Positions 1 through 6,855 of a DNA stretch of 8,719 bases are shown here, piece after piece. The notes beneath the pieces are model-generated. The model saw only the letters and a program-made list of their open reading frames with translations, searched no databases and was not told the origin of the DNA. The stretch's first letter is position 1; the number at the start of each line of letters is the position of its first letter. The position numbers and the translations under genes were made by a program. Origin of the DNA: Bacteroidota bacterium (GTDB taxonomy: Bacteria; Bacteroidota; Bacteroidia; Chitinophagales; Chitinophagaceae); NCBI GenBank assembly GCA_023391895.1, contig JAEWAC010000214.1:1-8719 (forward strand), read 5' to 3'.

Positions 1-877
1 CTCCTAAATGCACCCAACTTTTGCCTGCAACAGCCAATATAGCTGCCTGTATTTTTTCATTTACTTTCAAAACTGTTACATGGAGCACCCCCTCGGCAAA
101 CAAAGCCTGTAAAAAAGCTGCCTTCAGGGGTTCTTCCCTAAAATGATTTTTATTGAACATGGCACCTTGCCTGAAATCATACTGGACAGCCAGTTCCTCT
201 ATCATGGAAGCGAATTGTTGCGAGTCATGTATACGTTCAAAACTCAATGTGCCCAACCTTTTTAGCCGATTGAGTTTATTGCGGTACTCTGTTTTACGAA
301 ACTTCTTTGAAAGATCGGGATCACTCATATCCATTAACGGACGCTTAAAAATTTGCAGCACACATTGCGAACGCCATTTTACATCCGTTTCAATCCAGTC
401 TAGTGGTGCTTGCGGCGGAATATACCTGAATTGAATAATGTGATTAGGAAATTGTTTTCGCAGTTCGGCAAGAGCTGCTTTGATGAAGATTTCACCTTCG
501 GATTCTACAGCCAGCCAACATTGATATTCAGCCTCAAAATGGCCCGCCCCAATGATCCGTCCTTTTTTATGCCGGAGGCCGGAAGCATCGCCGCCAGAAG
601 TTTTTACAGCCATGGCCAACAACCCCATCATTTTTCCATCCTCCCTATAAGTAACAAGGATGGGCAGATATTTGGTTCGATAAACCTGGTACCAGGTAGC
701 TATAAAGGCCCGGCTTTGGAAAACGGTAGCCCAAGGACAAGCATGGTAAAGAATGTCCCATTCTGTTAGGAAAGTTTCATCTGCCAGCAAAGTAAATACT
801 TCATTACCGGTATGCAATCCTATTTCAGCTGCCTTATGAGGTATAACGGCAGTTGTTTCTAAATTTTTTGTCCGCAT
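1..877 (-). CDS. GNAT-family acyltransferase, BioF2/CelD-like (C-terminus beyond left edge)
   Basis: This reading frame stays open from an ATG at 877 to the left edge, giving 292 residues without the C-terminus. Residues about 36-63 hold the pattern W-D-x-L-Y then CPWATVFQS and a following TWY. This is typical of the GNAT_6/BioF2-like acyltransferases of polysaccharide loci, often called CelD-like. A basic stretch at 191-208 (KKFRKTEYRNKLNRLKR) and the block DFRQGAMF at 234-241 also fit. The segment at 264-291 resembles the beta-strand and cofactor-binding region of the second GNAT fold. The family is thought to move acyl groups, or in FemAB-like relatives aminoacyl groups, onto sugars or sugar-linked amines. 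The exact donor and acceptor cannot be read here. It is the last gene seen, 74 bases after the DegT-like gene, so probably co-transcribed. No Shine-Dalgarno sequence is evident before the chosen ATG. The family call is fairly firm; the substrate is unknown. Confidence 0.8.
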   Translation of the reverse strand, partial: MRTKNLETTAVIPHKAAEIGLHTGNEVFTLLADETFLTEWDILYHACPWATVFQSRAFIATWYQVYRTKYLPILVTYREDGKMMGLLAMAVKTSGGDASGLRHKKGRIIGAGHFEAEYQCWLAVESEGEIFIKAALAELRKQFPNHIIQFRYIPPQAPLDWIETDVKWRSQCVLQIFKRPLMDMSDPDLSKKFRKTEYRNKLNRLKRLGTLSFERIHDSQQFASMIEELAVQYDFRQGAMFNKNHFREEPLKAAFLQALFAEGVLHVTVLKVNEKIQAAILAVAGKSWVHLG

Positions 878-951
878 AACAGATCTTTTTTGATTCAGGC
901 TTTGCAGAAATCATTACCAATAAGCACCAGTAAGCGATTAGTAAGGTTTGC

Positions 952-2127
952 CTATTTGGGTTGAGAAAAAACCATTTCAGGCAAGTTCACAACAGATGGT
1001 TGTTGATTATAAACTTCTTGTACAACATCTACAATTTGCTGCAAGTCGAACAGGGTCAACTCCTGATGTACGGGAAGTGCCACCACCCGCTCCCGCAGCG
1101 CCCTGCTTTTTTGAAAATCTTCCACGGGAAGTGAAGGGTGAGGATTAAGCCAAAATAAAAGCCCCATGATACCTTTACTGCGTATCTGATTCAGGAAAGT
1201 CCGGGTTTCTGCTACTTTGATGGGGAAGGCAAAGGGACAGGCCCCTTCAGGCAGTGATGCAAAAGGTGCCGGCACTAAATCGCCCAGGTGCCGCAGTAGA
1301 AACCTATAATTCTCTCTTCTGCGCGCTGCCGTCTTTTCATTTACAAGCAGCGGAAGCAAACGAGTGGTCATTGCTGAAGGTGGTCTCTCCGGATCGCCCA
1401 ACTCAAACTCCTTATGTAATTTTCCCCTTATCACATTCCATTTTCTGTTCCATTGCGTAACCCTGGGCTTTAACTTAAGGTGCATAAGACCAATCAGGTT
1501 ATTCCGTGCTGCAATGAAGTTGACATGGCGTTTAAACACTTTCCAAAGGCCGTTTTTAGTTTTAGTTGCAGGAGGTGGAGGTGGTTGAAAGGAGATCACG
1601 GCCCCTCCATCCGGCAGGCCGTACGTTTTATATAAACAAAAAACACCCATATGACCAAAAGAACCAAGCGGCTGTTGATCTATTGTCGCCAGAAAAGCTT
1701 GTGCGGCATCCTCAATCAGCAATAAATGATGATCGTCACACCATTGCCGCCAAAAGGCTGCTCTTTGCGGAAAGCCTAAATAGTGAATCAGGTATAAAGC
1801 TCTCACATGGGAATTTAAAATTGATTGCAGTTGAACGGGGTCGGGCTCCAGGTCATCGGTTACTTCGTAATATAGTATCTGAAGACCCGCTTGCAGTAAG
1901 GCCTCAATTTCTGACCCGTGGTGATAAGCAGGTACCAGGATTATGTCATCTTCACCCAGTCCTACTGCGCGGCAGGCATTCCAAATGGCATGTCGGGCCA
2001 AAGAATAGATCCGGCAATCTTCTCGATCCAATGGGAAGGGTCGCCACTGCGATGGCGTTCGAAAGTGAACATCAAGCGGAAGCGTTGGCCAGATAGCCAG
2101 ACTATGAGTAGAATGGTGCTTGCTCAT
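952..2127 (-). CDS. Divergent DegT/DnrJ/EryC1/StrS-family PLP aminotransferase-like protein
   Basis: The protein has 391 residues, a normal length for this fold-type I, pyridoxal-phosphate-dependent family, which usually transaminates keto-sugar nucleotides. The cofactor-binding motif EDAAQ is at 139-143 (Asp140, Gln143). A lysine at 167 in LYKTYGLPDGGAV aligns with the Schiff-base lysine, so a working PLP site is plausible. It is nevertheless divergent. The usual S-F-x-x-x-K-x-x-x-x-G-x-G-G pattern is altered to CLYK...GLPDGG. The N-terminal segment before residue 40 lacks the standard F-x-D-L-K opening. A Pro-rich stretch (182-186) starts a basic insert to about 240. It shares little obvious sequence with the other DegT protein at 3479-4618. 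It lies between the deacetylase and the GNAT gene, so a linked amino-sugar tailoring role is likely. Whether it acts on a nucleotide sugar, or is an aminotransferase at all, is not shown. Its DNA is more G+C-rich than that of the genes to its right. Confidence 0.8.
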   Translation of the reverse strand: MSKHHSTHSLAIWPTLPLDVHFRTPSQWRPFPLDREDCRIYSLARHAIWNACRAVGLGEDDIILVPAYHHGSEIEALLQAGLQILYYEVTDDLEPDPVQLQSILNSHVRALYLIHYLGFPQRAAFWRQWCDDHHLLLIEDAAQAFLATIDQQPLGSFGHMGVFCLYKTYGLPDGGAVISFQPPPPPATKTKNGLWKVFKRHVNFIAARNNLIGLMHLKLKPRVTQWNRKWNVIRGKLHKEFELGDPERPPSAMTTRLLPLLVNEKTAARRRENYRFLLRHLGDLVPAPFASLPEGACPFAFPIKVAETRTFLNQIRSKGIMGLLFWLNPHPSLPVEDFQKSRALRERVVALPVHQELTLFDLQQIVDVVQEVYNQQPSVVNLPEMVFSQPK

Positions 2128-2225
2128 TTTAGATGTTTAGATACCATAAACAGGAACAGTTTAGTACTGCTACTAGGTTGCTAGGAGTATCAAGAGCAAC
2201 AGGCACGAAGTTTTTGAATATGAGT

Positions 2226-2256
2226 TTTTTAAGCTTTACCGGTCAAAGCTTAAAAA
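2226..2256. repeat. Perfect 12-bp inverted repeat at the deacetylase stop codon
   Basis: The arms TTTTTAAGCTTT (2226-2237) and AAAGCTTAAAAA (2245-2256) are exact reverse complements around a 7-base spacer, ACCGGTC. The deacetylase stop codon (2250-2252) lies inside the right arm. On either strand the T-run is in the 5' arm and the A-run in the 3' arm, so this is not a standard intrinsic terminator. It might be an mRNA-stabilising 3' hairpin or a protein site; the function is unknown. Confidence 0.6.
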
Positions 2257-3155
2257 TTGAACTTTTGGGTAAAGGTTTTCCAAACACCGGTTATCCTGCA
2301 AATATTTTCAGCAAAGGAAGCGCCTTCCAAATAGGCAAATCGTGGTAATATATACTTTTCTTTAAGAAGATCAGGTGTCAGATAAATGGGATTGGTACTA
2401 AAGGCAAAATGATAATTCAACTCTTTTAAAACCTGTATTTCCCTTTTACTATAGTCTCCATTGGGATAGGCAAAATATTTTACTTCTTTACCGATCCAGA
2501 ACTCTAGTTTTTGTTTGGATAACTGCAGTTCCGAATACACTTCCTCATCACTGCAGTTAATAAGAATCGGATGGGTATGGGTATGCCCCCCGATGGTGAT
2601 ATACTTGGAATCAGCTATGCATTTTACCTGGTCAACCGTCAGGGCATCCCTTTTCAGGAAAATAGTCTTCTTCAGTTCTTCCACTCTTAAAAGCCGCTCC
2701 TTATTAGGTATATTCTTCAATAATTTTTTGGAAGTATTATTCCTGATATCATTCACCACGTTTTTCTTTACATACGACCACCAATAGGTGCCTTCCTCAA
2801 CCGGTGCTGTTGAAACAAAGATGGTTACCGGTACACCATACCGGTTGGCCACTTCTACAATATTGGCTTCATTAGACTGCCACCCATCATCCACTGTAAG
2901 CAAAACACTTCCTTTGGGAAAAGAAAGCCCTTGTTGAATGATACAATCCAGGTCGTTTGTACTTAAAAACTGAAACTTTTTTTTAATCAACCATTTTACA
3001 CAGCTTTCGAATTCGTGTTTGGTAGGGTTATGAAAATACACAGACAATATATATTCTCCCCTCATAGCTCTTTTGATGGAACGCCGTACAAAACCTGACA
3101 CAATCAGCACATGAGCCAACAACCAGGCACACAGATTTCTTACAGTTACCTTCAT
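2250..3155 (-). CDS. Polysaccharide deacetylase (CE4/NodB family) with N-terminal hydrophobic helix
   Basis: I chose the ATG at 3155 (301 residues). A TTG four codons upstream at 3167 is possible but less likely. Numbering from the ATG, CE4 motif 1 is TVDDG at 87-91 (metal and catalytic Asp89 and Asp90). Motif 2 is HTHTHP at 191-196, supplying the two metal-binding histidines of an H-x-x-x-H pattern. FAYPNGDY at 228-235 is the PgaB-like form of motif 3. Such enzymes remove N- or O-acetyl groups from sugar polymers using a divalent metal. A hydrophobic stretch at about 7-23 could be a membrane anchor. It is followed by a basic cluster (RRSIKR), which by the positive-inside rule argues against simple export. 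An insert between motifs 1 and 2 (about 125-180) is Lys- and Asn-rich. It lies 122 bases before the DegT-like gene. Together with the amino-sugar genes it suggests that the glycan, or a lipid-linked intermediate, is de-N-acetylated. Confidence 0.88.
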   Translation of the reverse strand: MKVTVRNLCAWLLAHVLIVSGFVRRSIKRAMRGEYILSVYFHNPTKHEFESCVKWLIKKKFQFLSTNDLDCIIQQGLSFPKGSVLLTVDDGWQSNEANIVEVANRYGVPVTIFVSTAPVEEGTYWWSYVKKNVVNDIRNNTSKKLLKNIPNKERLLRVEELKKTIFLKRDALTVDQVKCIADSKYITIGGHTHTHPILINCSDEEVYSELQLSKQKLEFWIGKEVKYFAYPNGDYSKREIQVLKELNYHFAFSTNPIYLTPDLLKEKYILPRFAYLEGASFAENICRITGVWKTFTQKFNF

Positions 3156-3478
3156 ATACACAGCCAAAAAGAAATGAAATAATTAATGATCGCACAAGCA
3201 ATTTTGAGGTGCCGGCAGCAAATACATTTTATATTTTTTTATATGTAAAAACTTATAGAGGGCTTTTCTAAGACAGTAAAAATTTTTCCAAAATGGTTTT
3301 CGCACCTTAATTCGGTCAACCGCTACCGCCATTCCAAGGGTGCAATAAAGCTTGATGAGATCAGTACATATCTTTAGAAATCAATGCAAATAACTATTAC
3401 CAATGCCGACTTCAAAGGCCAAGAACAATTATAACATAGAGAATAAATAAGATTCAACAGGTGGTAGTCATGGGCAGC
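3156..3478. other. Non-coding gap between aminotransferase and deacetylase genes
   Basis: I find no convincing gene on either strand in these 323 bases. The part nearest the deacetylase is very AT-rich (around 3225-3260). A weak bulged inverted repeat pairs GCACC with GGTGC across about 3301-3342, but no T-run follows it on the minus strand. No clear Bacteroidota promoter (TTTG, about 19-21 bases, TAnnTTTG) was found. The gap could hold a promoter or leader for the deacetylase, or be a leftover of gene insertion. Confidence 0.6.
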
Positions 3479-4618
3479 TTAAGCTTGATGTCCTTCCATT
3501 ACTGCTGCATTTTCATAGGCATAAAAGTCATTTACAGCGGCTACAATATAATCGATTTCCGCATGGGTAAGCTCCGGGTACAGGGGCAATGAAAGAATTT
3601 CTTCTTTATAGGAAAAACTTACTGGGAAATCATCCGCTGTGTGCTTTAAATATGCGTAAGCCGGCAAAAAAGGTAAGGGTGCAGGATAATGGATGGCCGT
3701 TTCGACACCTTTCTCCTTTAAATACTGCTGCAATTGTTCCCTGTTCTTTACCCGGATAACATAAAGGTGAAAAGTATGTCGGGTATCAGGCCTGACCGCA
3801 GGAGTAATAACATGCTTGCTGTTTTGAAATTGTTTTGTATAATAACTGGCTAATTCAATTCTTTTTTCTGTCCATTCTGCTATATGGTCCAGTTTTACGG
3901 AAAGAATGGCCGCTTGCAATCCATCTAGCCTGGAATTGATCCCTTCCATCTGATGCTCATGTTTTTTCAAAGCCCCATGTCGTGCATACATTTTACACCT
4001 TATCGCCAACTCGTCATTGTTGGTTATCAACGCACCTGCATCACCGTAAGCCCCCAGGTTTTTACCGGGATAAAAGGAGAAAGAACCTGCAGTGCCGATC
4101 GTACCGGCCAAACGGCTTTTATAAACTGAAAAGTGGGATTGAGCACAATCTTCAATAACATATAAGCCATGCTTATTGGCTATAGCCATTATCTTTTCCA
4201 TGTTGCACATTTGCCCGTACAGGTGAACCGGGATAATGGCTTTAGTTCTGTCCGTAATCTTTTCTTCAATCCCATTTTCATCTATGGTATAAAAAACCGG
4301 ATCAATATCAACAAATACGGGTTGCGCGCCACACTGGGTTATGGTTTCAGAAGAAGAAATCCAACTGTTGGCTACTGTAATGACTTCATCACCGGCCCCG
4401 ATACCTAATGATTTCATAATGATGTACAGAGAGTCTGTACCATTGGCAGTGGAAACACAGTTTCTGACGTCATACTTTGCTGCAAACTTTTCCTCAAATG
4501 CAACGACATACTTACCTCCTATAAAGGCCGTCTCTTGAATAACGTCTTTGATGGCGGCATCAATTTTGTCTTTAATCGTGTGGTATTGATTTTTAAGATC
4601 TACAAATGGGACATTCAT
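3479..4618 (-). CDS. Sugar-nucleotide aminotransferase, DegT/DnrJ/EryC1/StrS family (WbpE/QdtB/FdtB-like)
   Basis: The protein has 379 residues and is a canonical member of the family. It opens with PFVDLKNQY. ANGTDSL is at 58-64 and the PLP-ring motif EDCAQ is at 156-160 (Asp157, Gln160). The Schiff-base lysine is Lys186 in SFSFYPGKNLGAYGDAGA. NSRLDGLQAAIL is at 228-239 and the C-terminal IHYPAPLPFLPAY at 309-321. The family transfers an amino group, usually from glutamate, to a keto group of a nucleotide-linked sugar, using PLP. The start codon overlaps the end of the formyltransferase gene by four bases (ATGA type), implying translational coupling and consecutive steps. Overall features recall C3 aminotransferases such as WbpE/WlbC, QdtB and FdtB, but C4 enzymes share most motifs, so the position and nucleotide carrier are inferred. 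The nearby Gfo/Idh oxidoreductase favours C3. The family call is nearly certain; the substrate is not. Confidence 0.95.
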   Translation of the reverse strand: MNVPFVDLKNQYHTIKDKIDAAIKDVIQETAFIGGKYVVAFEEKFAAKYDVRNCVSTANGTDSLYIIMKSLGIGAGDEVITVANSWISSSETITQCGAQPVFVDIDPVFYTIDENGIEEKITDRTKAIIPVHLYGQMCNMEKIMAIANKHGLYVIEDCAQSHFSVYKSRLAGTIGTAGSFSFYPGKNLGAYGDAGALITNNDELAIRCKMYARHGALKKHEHQMEGINSRLDGLQAAILSVKLDHIAEWTEKRIELASYYTKQFQNSKHVITPAVRPDTRHTFHLYVIRVKNREQLQQYLKEKGVETAIHYPAPLPFLPAYAYLKHTADDFPVSFSYKEEILSLPLYPELTHAEIDYIVAAVNDFYAYENAAVMEGHQA

Positions 4619-5361
4619 TTCTTTAAAGCTTTTTCTGTAATTACATAGTATTTTTTCTTATTGTAAACAAAGTAAGGCGGCTCAAAACCAGGCATACAGG
4701 TAGCCCTTACTTTCCTGGCAATTTGTGGAATGGTATCTAAGTCGCTAATTTCTTTGAGTTTTGAAATGTCTTTTCTATATATAATTTTTGAAGTTCTTTT
4801 ACTCAGGAACTCTGCTTGGGGTTTAAAAGAGATGTTTCCGGAAATGATATTTGCAATTGATCTTTTGAATAAAACAATTGTGTTGACATACGTTTCATTA
4901 TATAAGTCCTCCACATCCCATCCCTTCTGGATAGGAAACCTTATTTCATCTATGATTGCGCCGCTATCAATGCCTGCTTCCAGTCTATGAACCGTAGTTC
5001 CAAACTCTTCCGCTTCATCATATAAAGCAAATGAAAACTGGTTACACCCGCGATAATCGGGTAAAGGAGCCATATGGTAGTTGATGGCCAGTTTGGCAAC
5101 CGAGATATGTTCAGGCTTTAGTATTTGATGATACTGAACAGAGATCAGCAGATCTATATCCTTCACATTAATAATCTCATCAATATGCTTATAGATAAGG
5201 ATATTTTCCCGGGAACTTAAATCAATGATATCTGATGCAAAAGCGGCATTATCATTGGTGAGGACGCCGGCAATGGTTACTTTTTTGTCGCACTGTAGCT
5301 GCAGAAGCAGCTGCAGGCATTCGTAACCTATTTTCTTTGAACCAAGGTATAATACTTTCAT
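4615..5361 (-). CDS. Sugar N-formyltransferase (formyl_trans_N fold)
   Basis: The protein has 248 residues and the formyltransferase fold shared with methionyl-tRNA formyltransferase and ArnA. The catalytic triad is visible as Asn94 and His96 in NYHMAPLPDYRG, and Asp132 in HRLEAGIDSGAII. SVQYHQILKPE at 74-84 matches the folate-side region. It is about 60 residues shorter than a tRNA formyltransferase and lacks that enzyme's C-terminal tRNA-binding domain. The location in a sugar locus also argues for a sugar substrate. By analogy with QdtF, VioF and WlaRD it would transfer a formyl group from N10-formyltetrahydrofolate to the amine of a nucleotide-linked amino sugar in the cytoplasm. It overlaps the downstream aminotransferase by four bases, so that enzyme probably provides its substrate. 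The ATG at 5361 starts MKVLYLGSKKIG, a normal beginning for the fold. Sugar specificity cannot be read directly. Confidence 0.92.
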   Translation of the reverse strand: MKVLYLGSKKIGYECLQLLLQLQCDKKVTIAGVLTNDNAAFASDIIDLSSRENILIYKHIDEIINVKDIDLLISVQYHQILKPEHISVAKLAINYHMAPLPDYRGCNQFSFALYDEAEEFGTTVHRLEAGIDSGAIIDEIRFPIQKGWDVEDLYNETYVNTIVLFKRSIANIISGNISFKPQAEFLSKRTSKIIYRKDISKLKEISDLDTIPQIARKVRATCMPGFEPPYFVYNKKKYYVITEKALKK

Positions 5362-5737
5362 AATATAACTTTAGCCATTCCAGTAGCTTTTATGCTCAAA
5401 TGCAGATCTAGTGATTGTACGTCTTAGCAAAAGCACTATGCGTACTTGAAGCTAATACATAAGCTATCCATAAACTTTCTTCCGGAACTACAATTAATTA
5501 TTGACGTGAATGCTGAATGATTCTTTAGATGTTCCACACTTAAAAACGGCCCTGGCTTAAGTGAAGTTGCAAAACCAGAAAACTATATGCGCAGCAGGCG
5601 TAAATGCTTAAAACTTTTATCTATGATGGAATTTGCCCGTGCCTAGTATGAGGATTTTGAAACATTGCTTTTTTAAGAATCGCTTTTAAAAAGCCAATAG
5701 CTGTTTTAACCTGTACTTTGCTCTTCTATTAAATCTA
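5362..5737. other. Non-coding gap between oxidoreductase and formyltransferase genes
   Basis: No gene is supported in these 376 bases. On the minus strand one frame is open for about 50 codons in the middle, but the peptide is not recognisable and lacks a good start. An imperfect hairpin with arms GCTTTTT and AAAAAGC occurs near 5668-5695, without a following T-run. A weak promoter-like word is noted separately. The gap interrupts an otherwise tight gene order and could carry a second promoter. Confidence 0.6.
5397..5404 (-). promoter_or_regulatory. Weak Bacteroidota-type -7 element before the formyltransferase
   Basis: On the minus strand this reads TGCATTTG, one mismatch from TAnnTTTG. A TTTG lies 23 bases upstream, slightly farther than the usual 19-21. 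It sits 35 bases before the formyltransferase ATG, which is a sensible distance. One mismatch plus an off spacing make this only a candidate. Confidence 0.25.
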
Positions 5738-6853
5738 TTAACCTACACTAGCTACTGCGGTATTAGCATCTGGTATGGACTTATCTAAAATATTCATACT
5801 AGGCTGACCAATCAGCACTTCCTGCTGTTCATCAAATACAAAGCTTTCCCTTTCAATACTACTATATATTTTTTCTATTAATTCCACAGTCTTAAAAGCT
5901 TCAAGACCGTCCACGGCAATCTTCCCGTTCCGCTCGATCACATCTATAACATTTTCAATAACCTTGTCATGATTTGACATGGAACCCTGGTAGTCTCCAT
6001 AGTCATTGGAAGGTCTTCCCTGTGCCAAACCCTCAATCAGGTAGGAATCGATATTTTGATATTCCAGTTCATTCAAATACTGACCACCAACTTTTAAGGT
6101 ACCTTTTTCACCAAACAGTGTTATGCTGCCTTCCATATTTTTATTATAAGCATTGATGGTAAAGTTCATGGTGCCAATCACACCCGAATCAAATCGGGTA
6201 ATGGCTGTAATCGTATCGTCAAATTCGATTGTTTTCAGGTGATGAAAATTATTAGCATAGGCTTTTACACAGCTGGGATGACCAAGCACCCATAAGAACA
6301 AGTCAATGAAATGAGAAAACTGAGTATATAAAATGCCACCATCTAGTTTTAAGGTTCCTTTCCAGTCAGAGCTATTAAAGTACTTTTCATTCCTGTTCCA
6401 AAAACAGTTTAACTGTGCCGAGTATATTCTTCCCAAAAGATTTTTATCCAGCACTTCTTTCAATTTTACAATGGGAGGATTGTATCGGTTTTGTTTAACG
6501 ACAAAAAGATATTTCTGCATCATCTTTGAAGCAGCGATCATACTCAGGCAATCGCTGGTATTGAGAGCCATAGGCTTTTCAACTACCACATGCTTTCCAG
6601 CCTGCATAGCTTTTATGGCATGTTCACAATGCAAACCATTCGGCGTACAGATATTCACTACATCCGATTCCTGGTCATGTACCAGCAACTCTTCAATGGA
6701 ATGAAAAATTTTTGCACAGGGAAAAGCATCTGCAAAATTTCTTAATGCTTCAGGGTTATTATCACATACCGCAACCAGTTCCCCATTGTTCAAGATATGT
6801 TCTGCGTGTCTGTGGGCAATTCTTCCAGCCCCAATTAAGCTAAACTTTACCAT
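5738..6853 (-). CDS. Gfo/Idh/MocA-family oxidoreductase, WbpB/WlbA-like nucleotide-sugar 3-dehydrogenase
   Basis: The protein has 371 residues. The N-terminal Rossmann fold begins SLIGAGRIAHRHAEHI (5-20), the Gly-x-Gly NAD(P)-binding turn. EKPMALN at 92-98 carries the catalytic Lys93 of the E-K-P motif. In the C-terminal domain the pattern SSDWKGT (161-167), DGG (171-173) and QFSHFIDLF (178-186) matches the active-site region of WbpB/WlbA enzymes, including His181 and Asp184. Those enzymes oxidise C3 of UDP-N-acetylglucosaminuronate before transamination. Here the aminotransferase and formyltransferase genes follow, which fits a 3-amino sugar route. An NtdC-like or other sugar oxidation remains possible, since Gfo/Idh members are varied. 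The ATG at 6853 is two bases after the sugar transferase stop codon, so these two genes are almost surely one operon. A 376-base gap separates it from the formyltransferase. The family is very sure; the substrate is moderate inference. Confidence 0.92.
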   Translation of the reverse strand: MVKFSLIGAGRIAHRHAEHILNNGELVAVCDNNPEALRNFADAFPCAKIFHSIEELLVHDQESDVVNICTPNGLHCEHAIKAMQAGKHVVVEKPMALNTSDCLSMIAASKMMQKYLFVVKQNRYNPPIVKLKEVLDKNLLGRIYSAQLNCFWNRNEKYFNSSDWKGTLKLDGGILYTQFSHFIDLFLWVLGHPSCVKAYANNFHHLKTIEFDDTITAITRFDSGVIGTMNFTINAYNKNMEGSITLFGEKGTLKVGGQYLNELEYQNIDSYLIEGLAQGRPSNDYGDYQGSMSNHDKVIENVIDVIERNGKIAVDGLEAFKTVELIEKIYSSIERESFVFDEQQEVLIGQPSMNILDKSIPDANTAVASVG

Positions 6854-6855
6854 AA

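Noticed and set aside
1566..2096. A plus-strand open frame of 176 codons opposite the divergent DegT-like gene, and similar plus-strand frames opposite other genes
   Set aside because: They lie inside well-supported minus-strand genes, give no recognisable domains, and are the usual by-product of codon bias in the real gene.
3156..3167. TTG start for the deacetylase, adding four residues
   Set aside because: An ATG four codons downstream gives a good start just before the hydrophobic helix; a TTG start has no supporting ribosome site.
3301..3342. Hairpin-like pairing GCACC...GGTGC as a terminator of the aminotransferase gene
   Set aside because: The stem is short and bulged, the loop is long, and no T-run follows on the minus strand.
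3384..3434. A 16-codon plus-strand frame in the gap before the deacetylase
   Set aside because: Too short, no ribosome site, and opposite to all other genes; chance is enough.
4615..5361. Methionyl-tRNA formyltransferase
   Set aside because: The protein is too short and lacks the C-terminal tRNA-binding domain. The overlap with an aminotransferase in a polysaccharide locus fits a sugar substrate.
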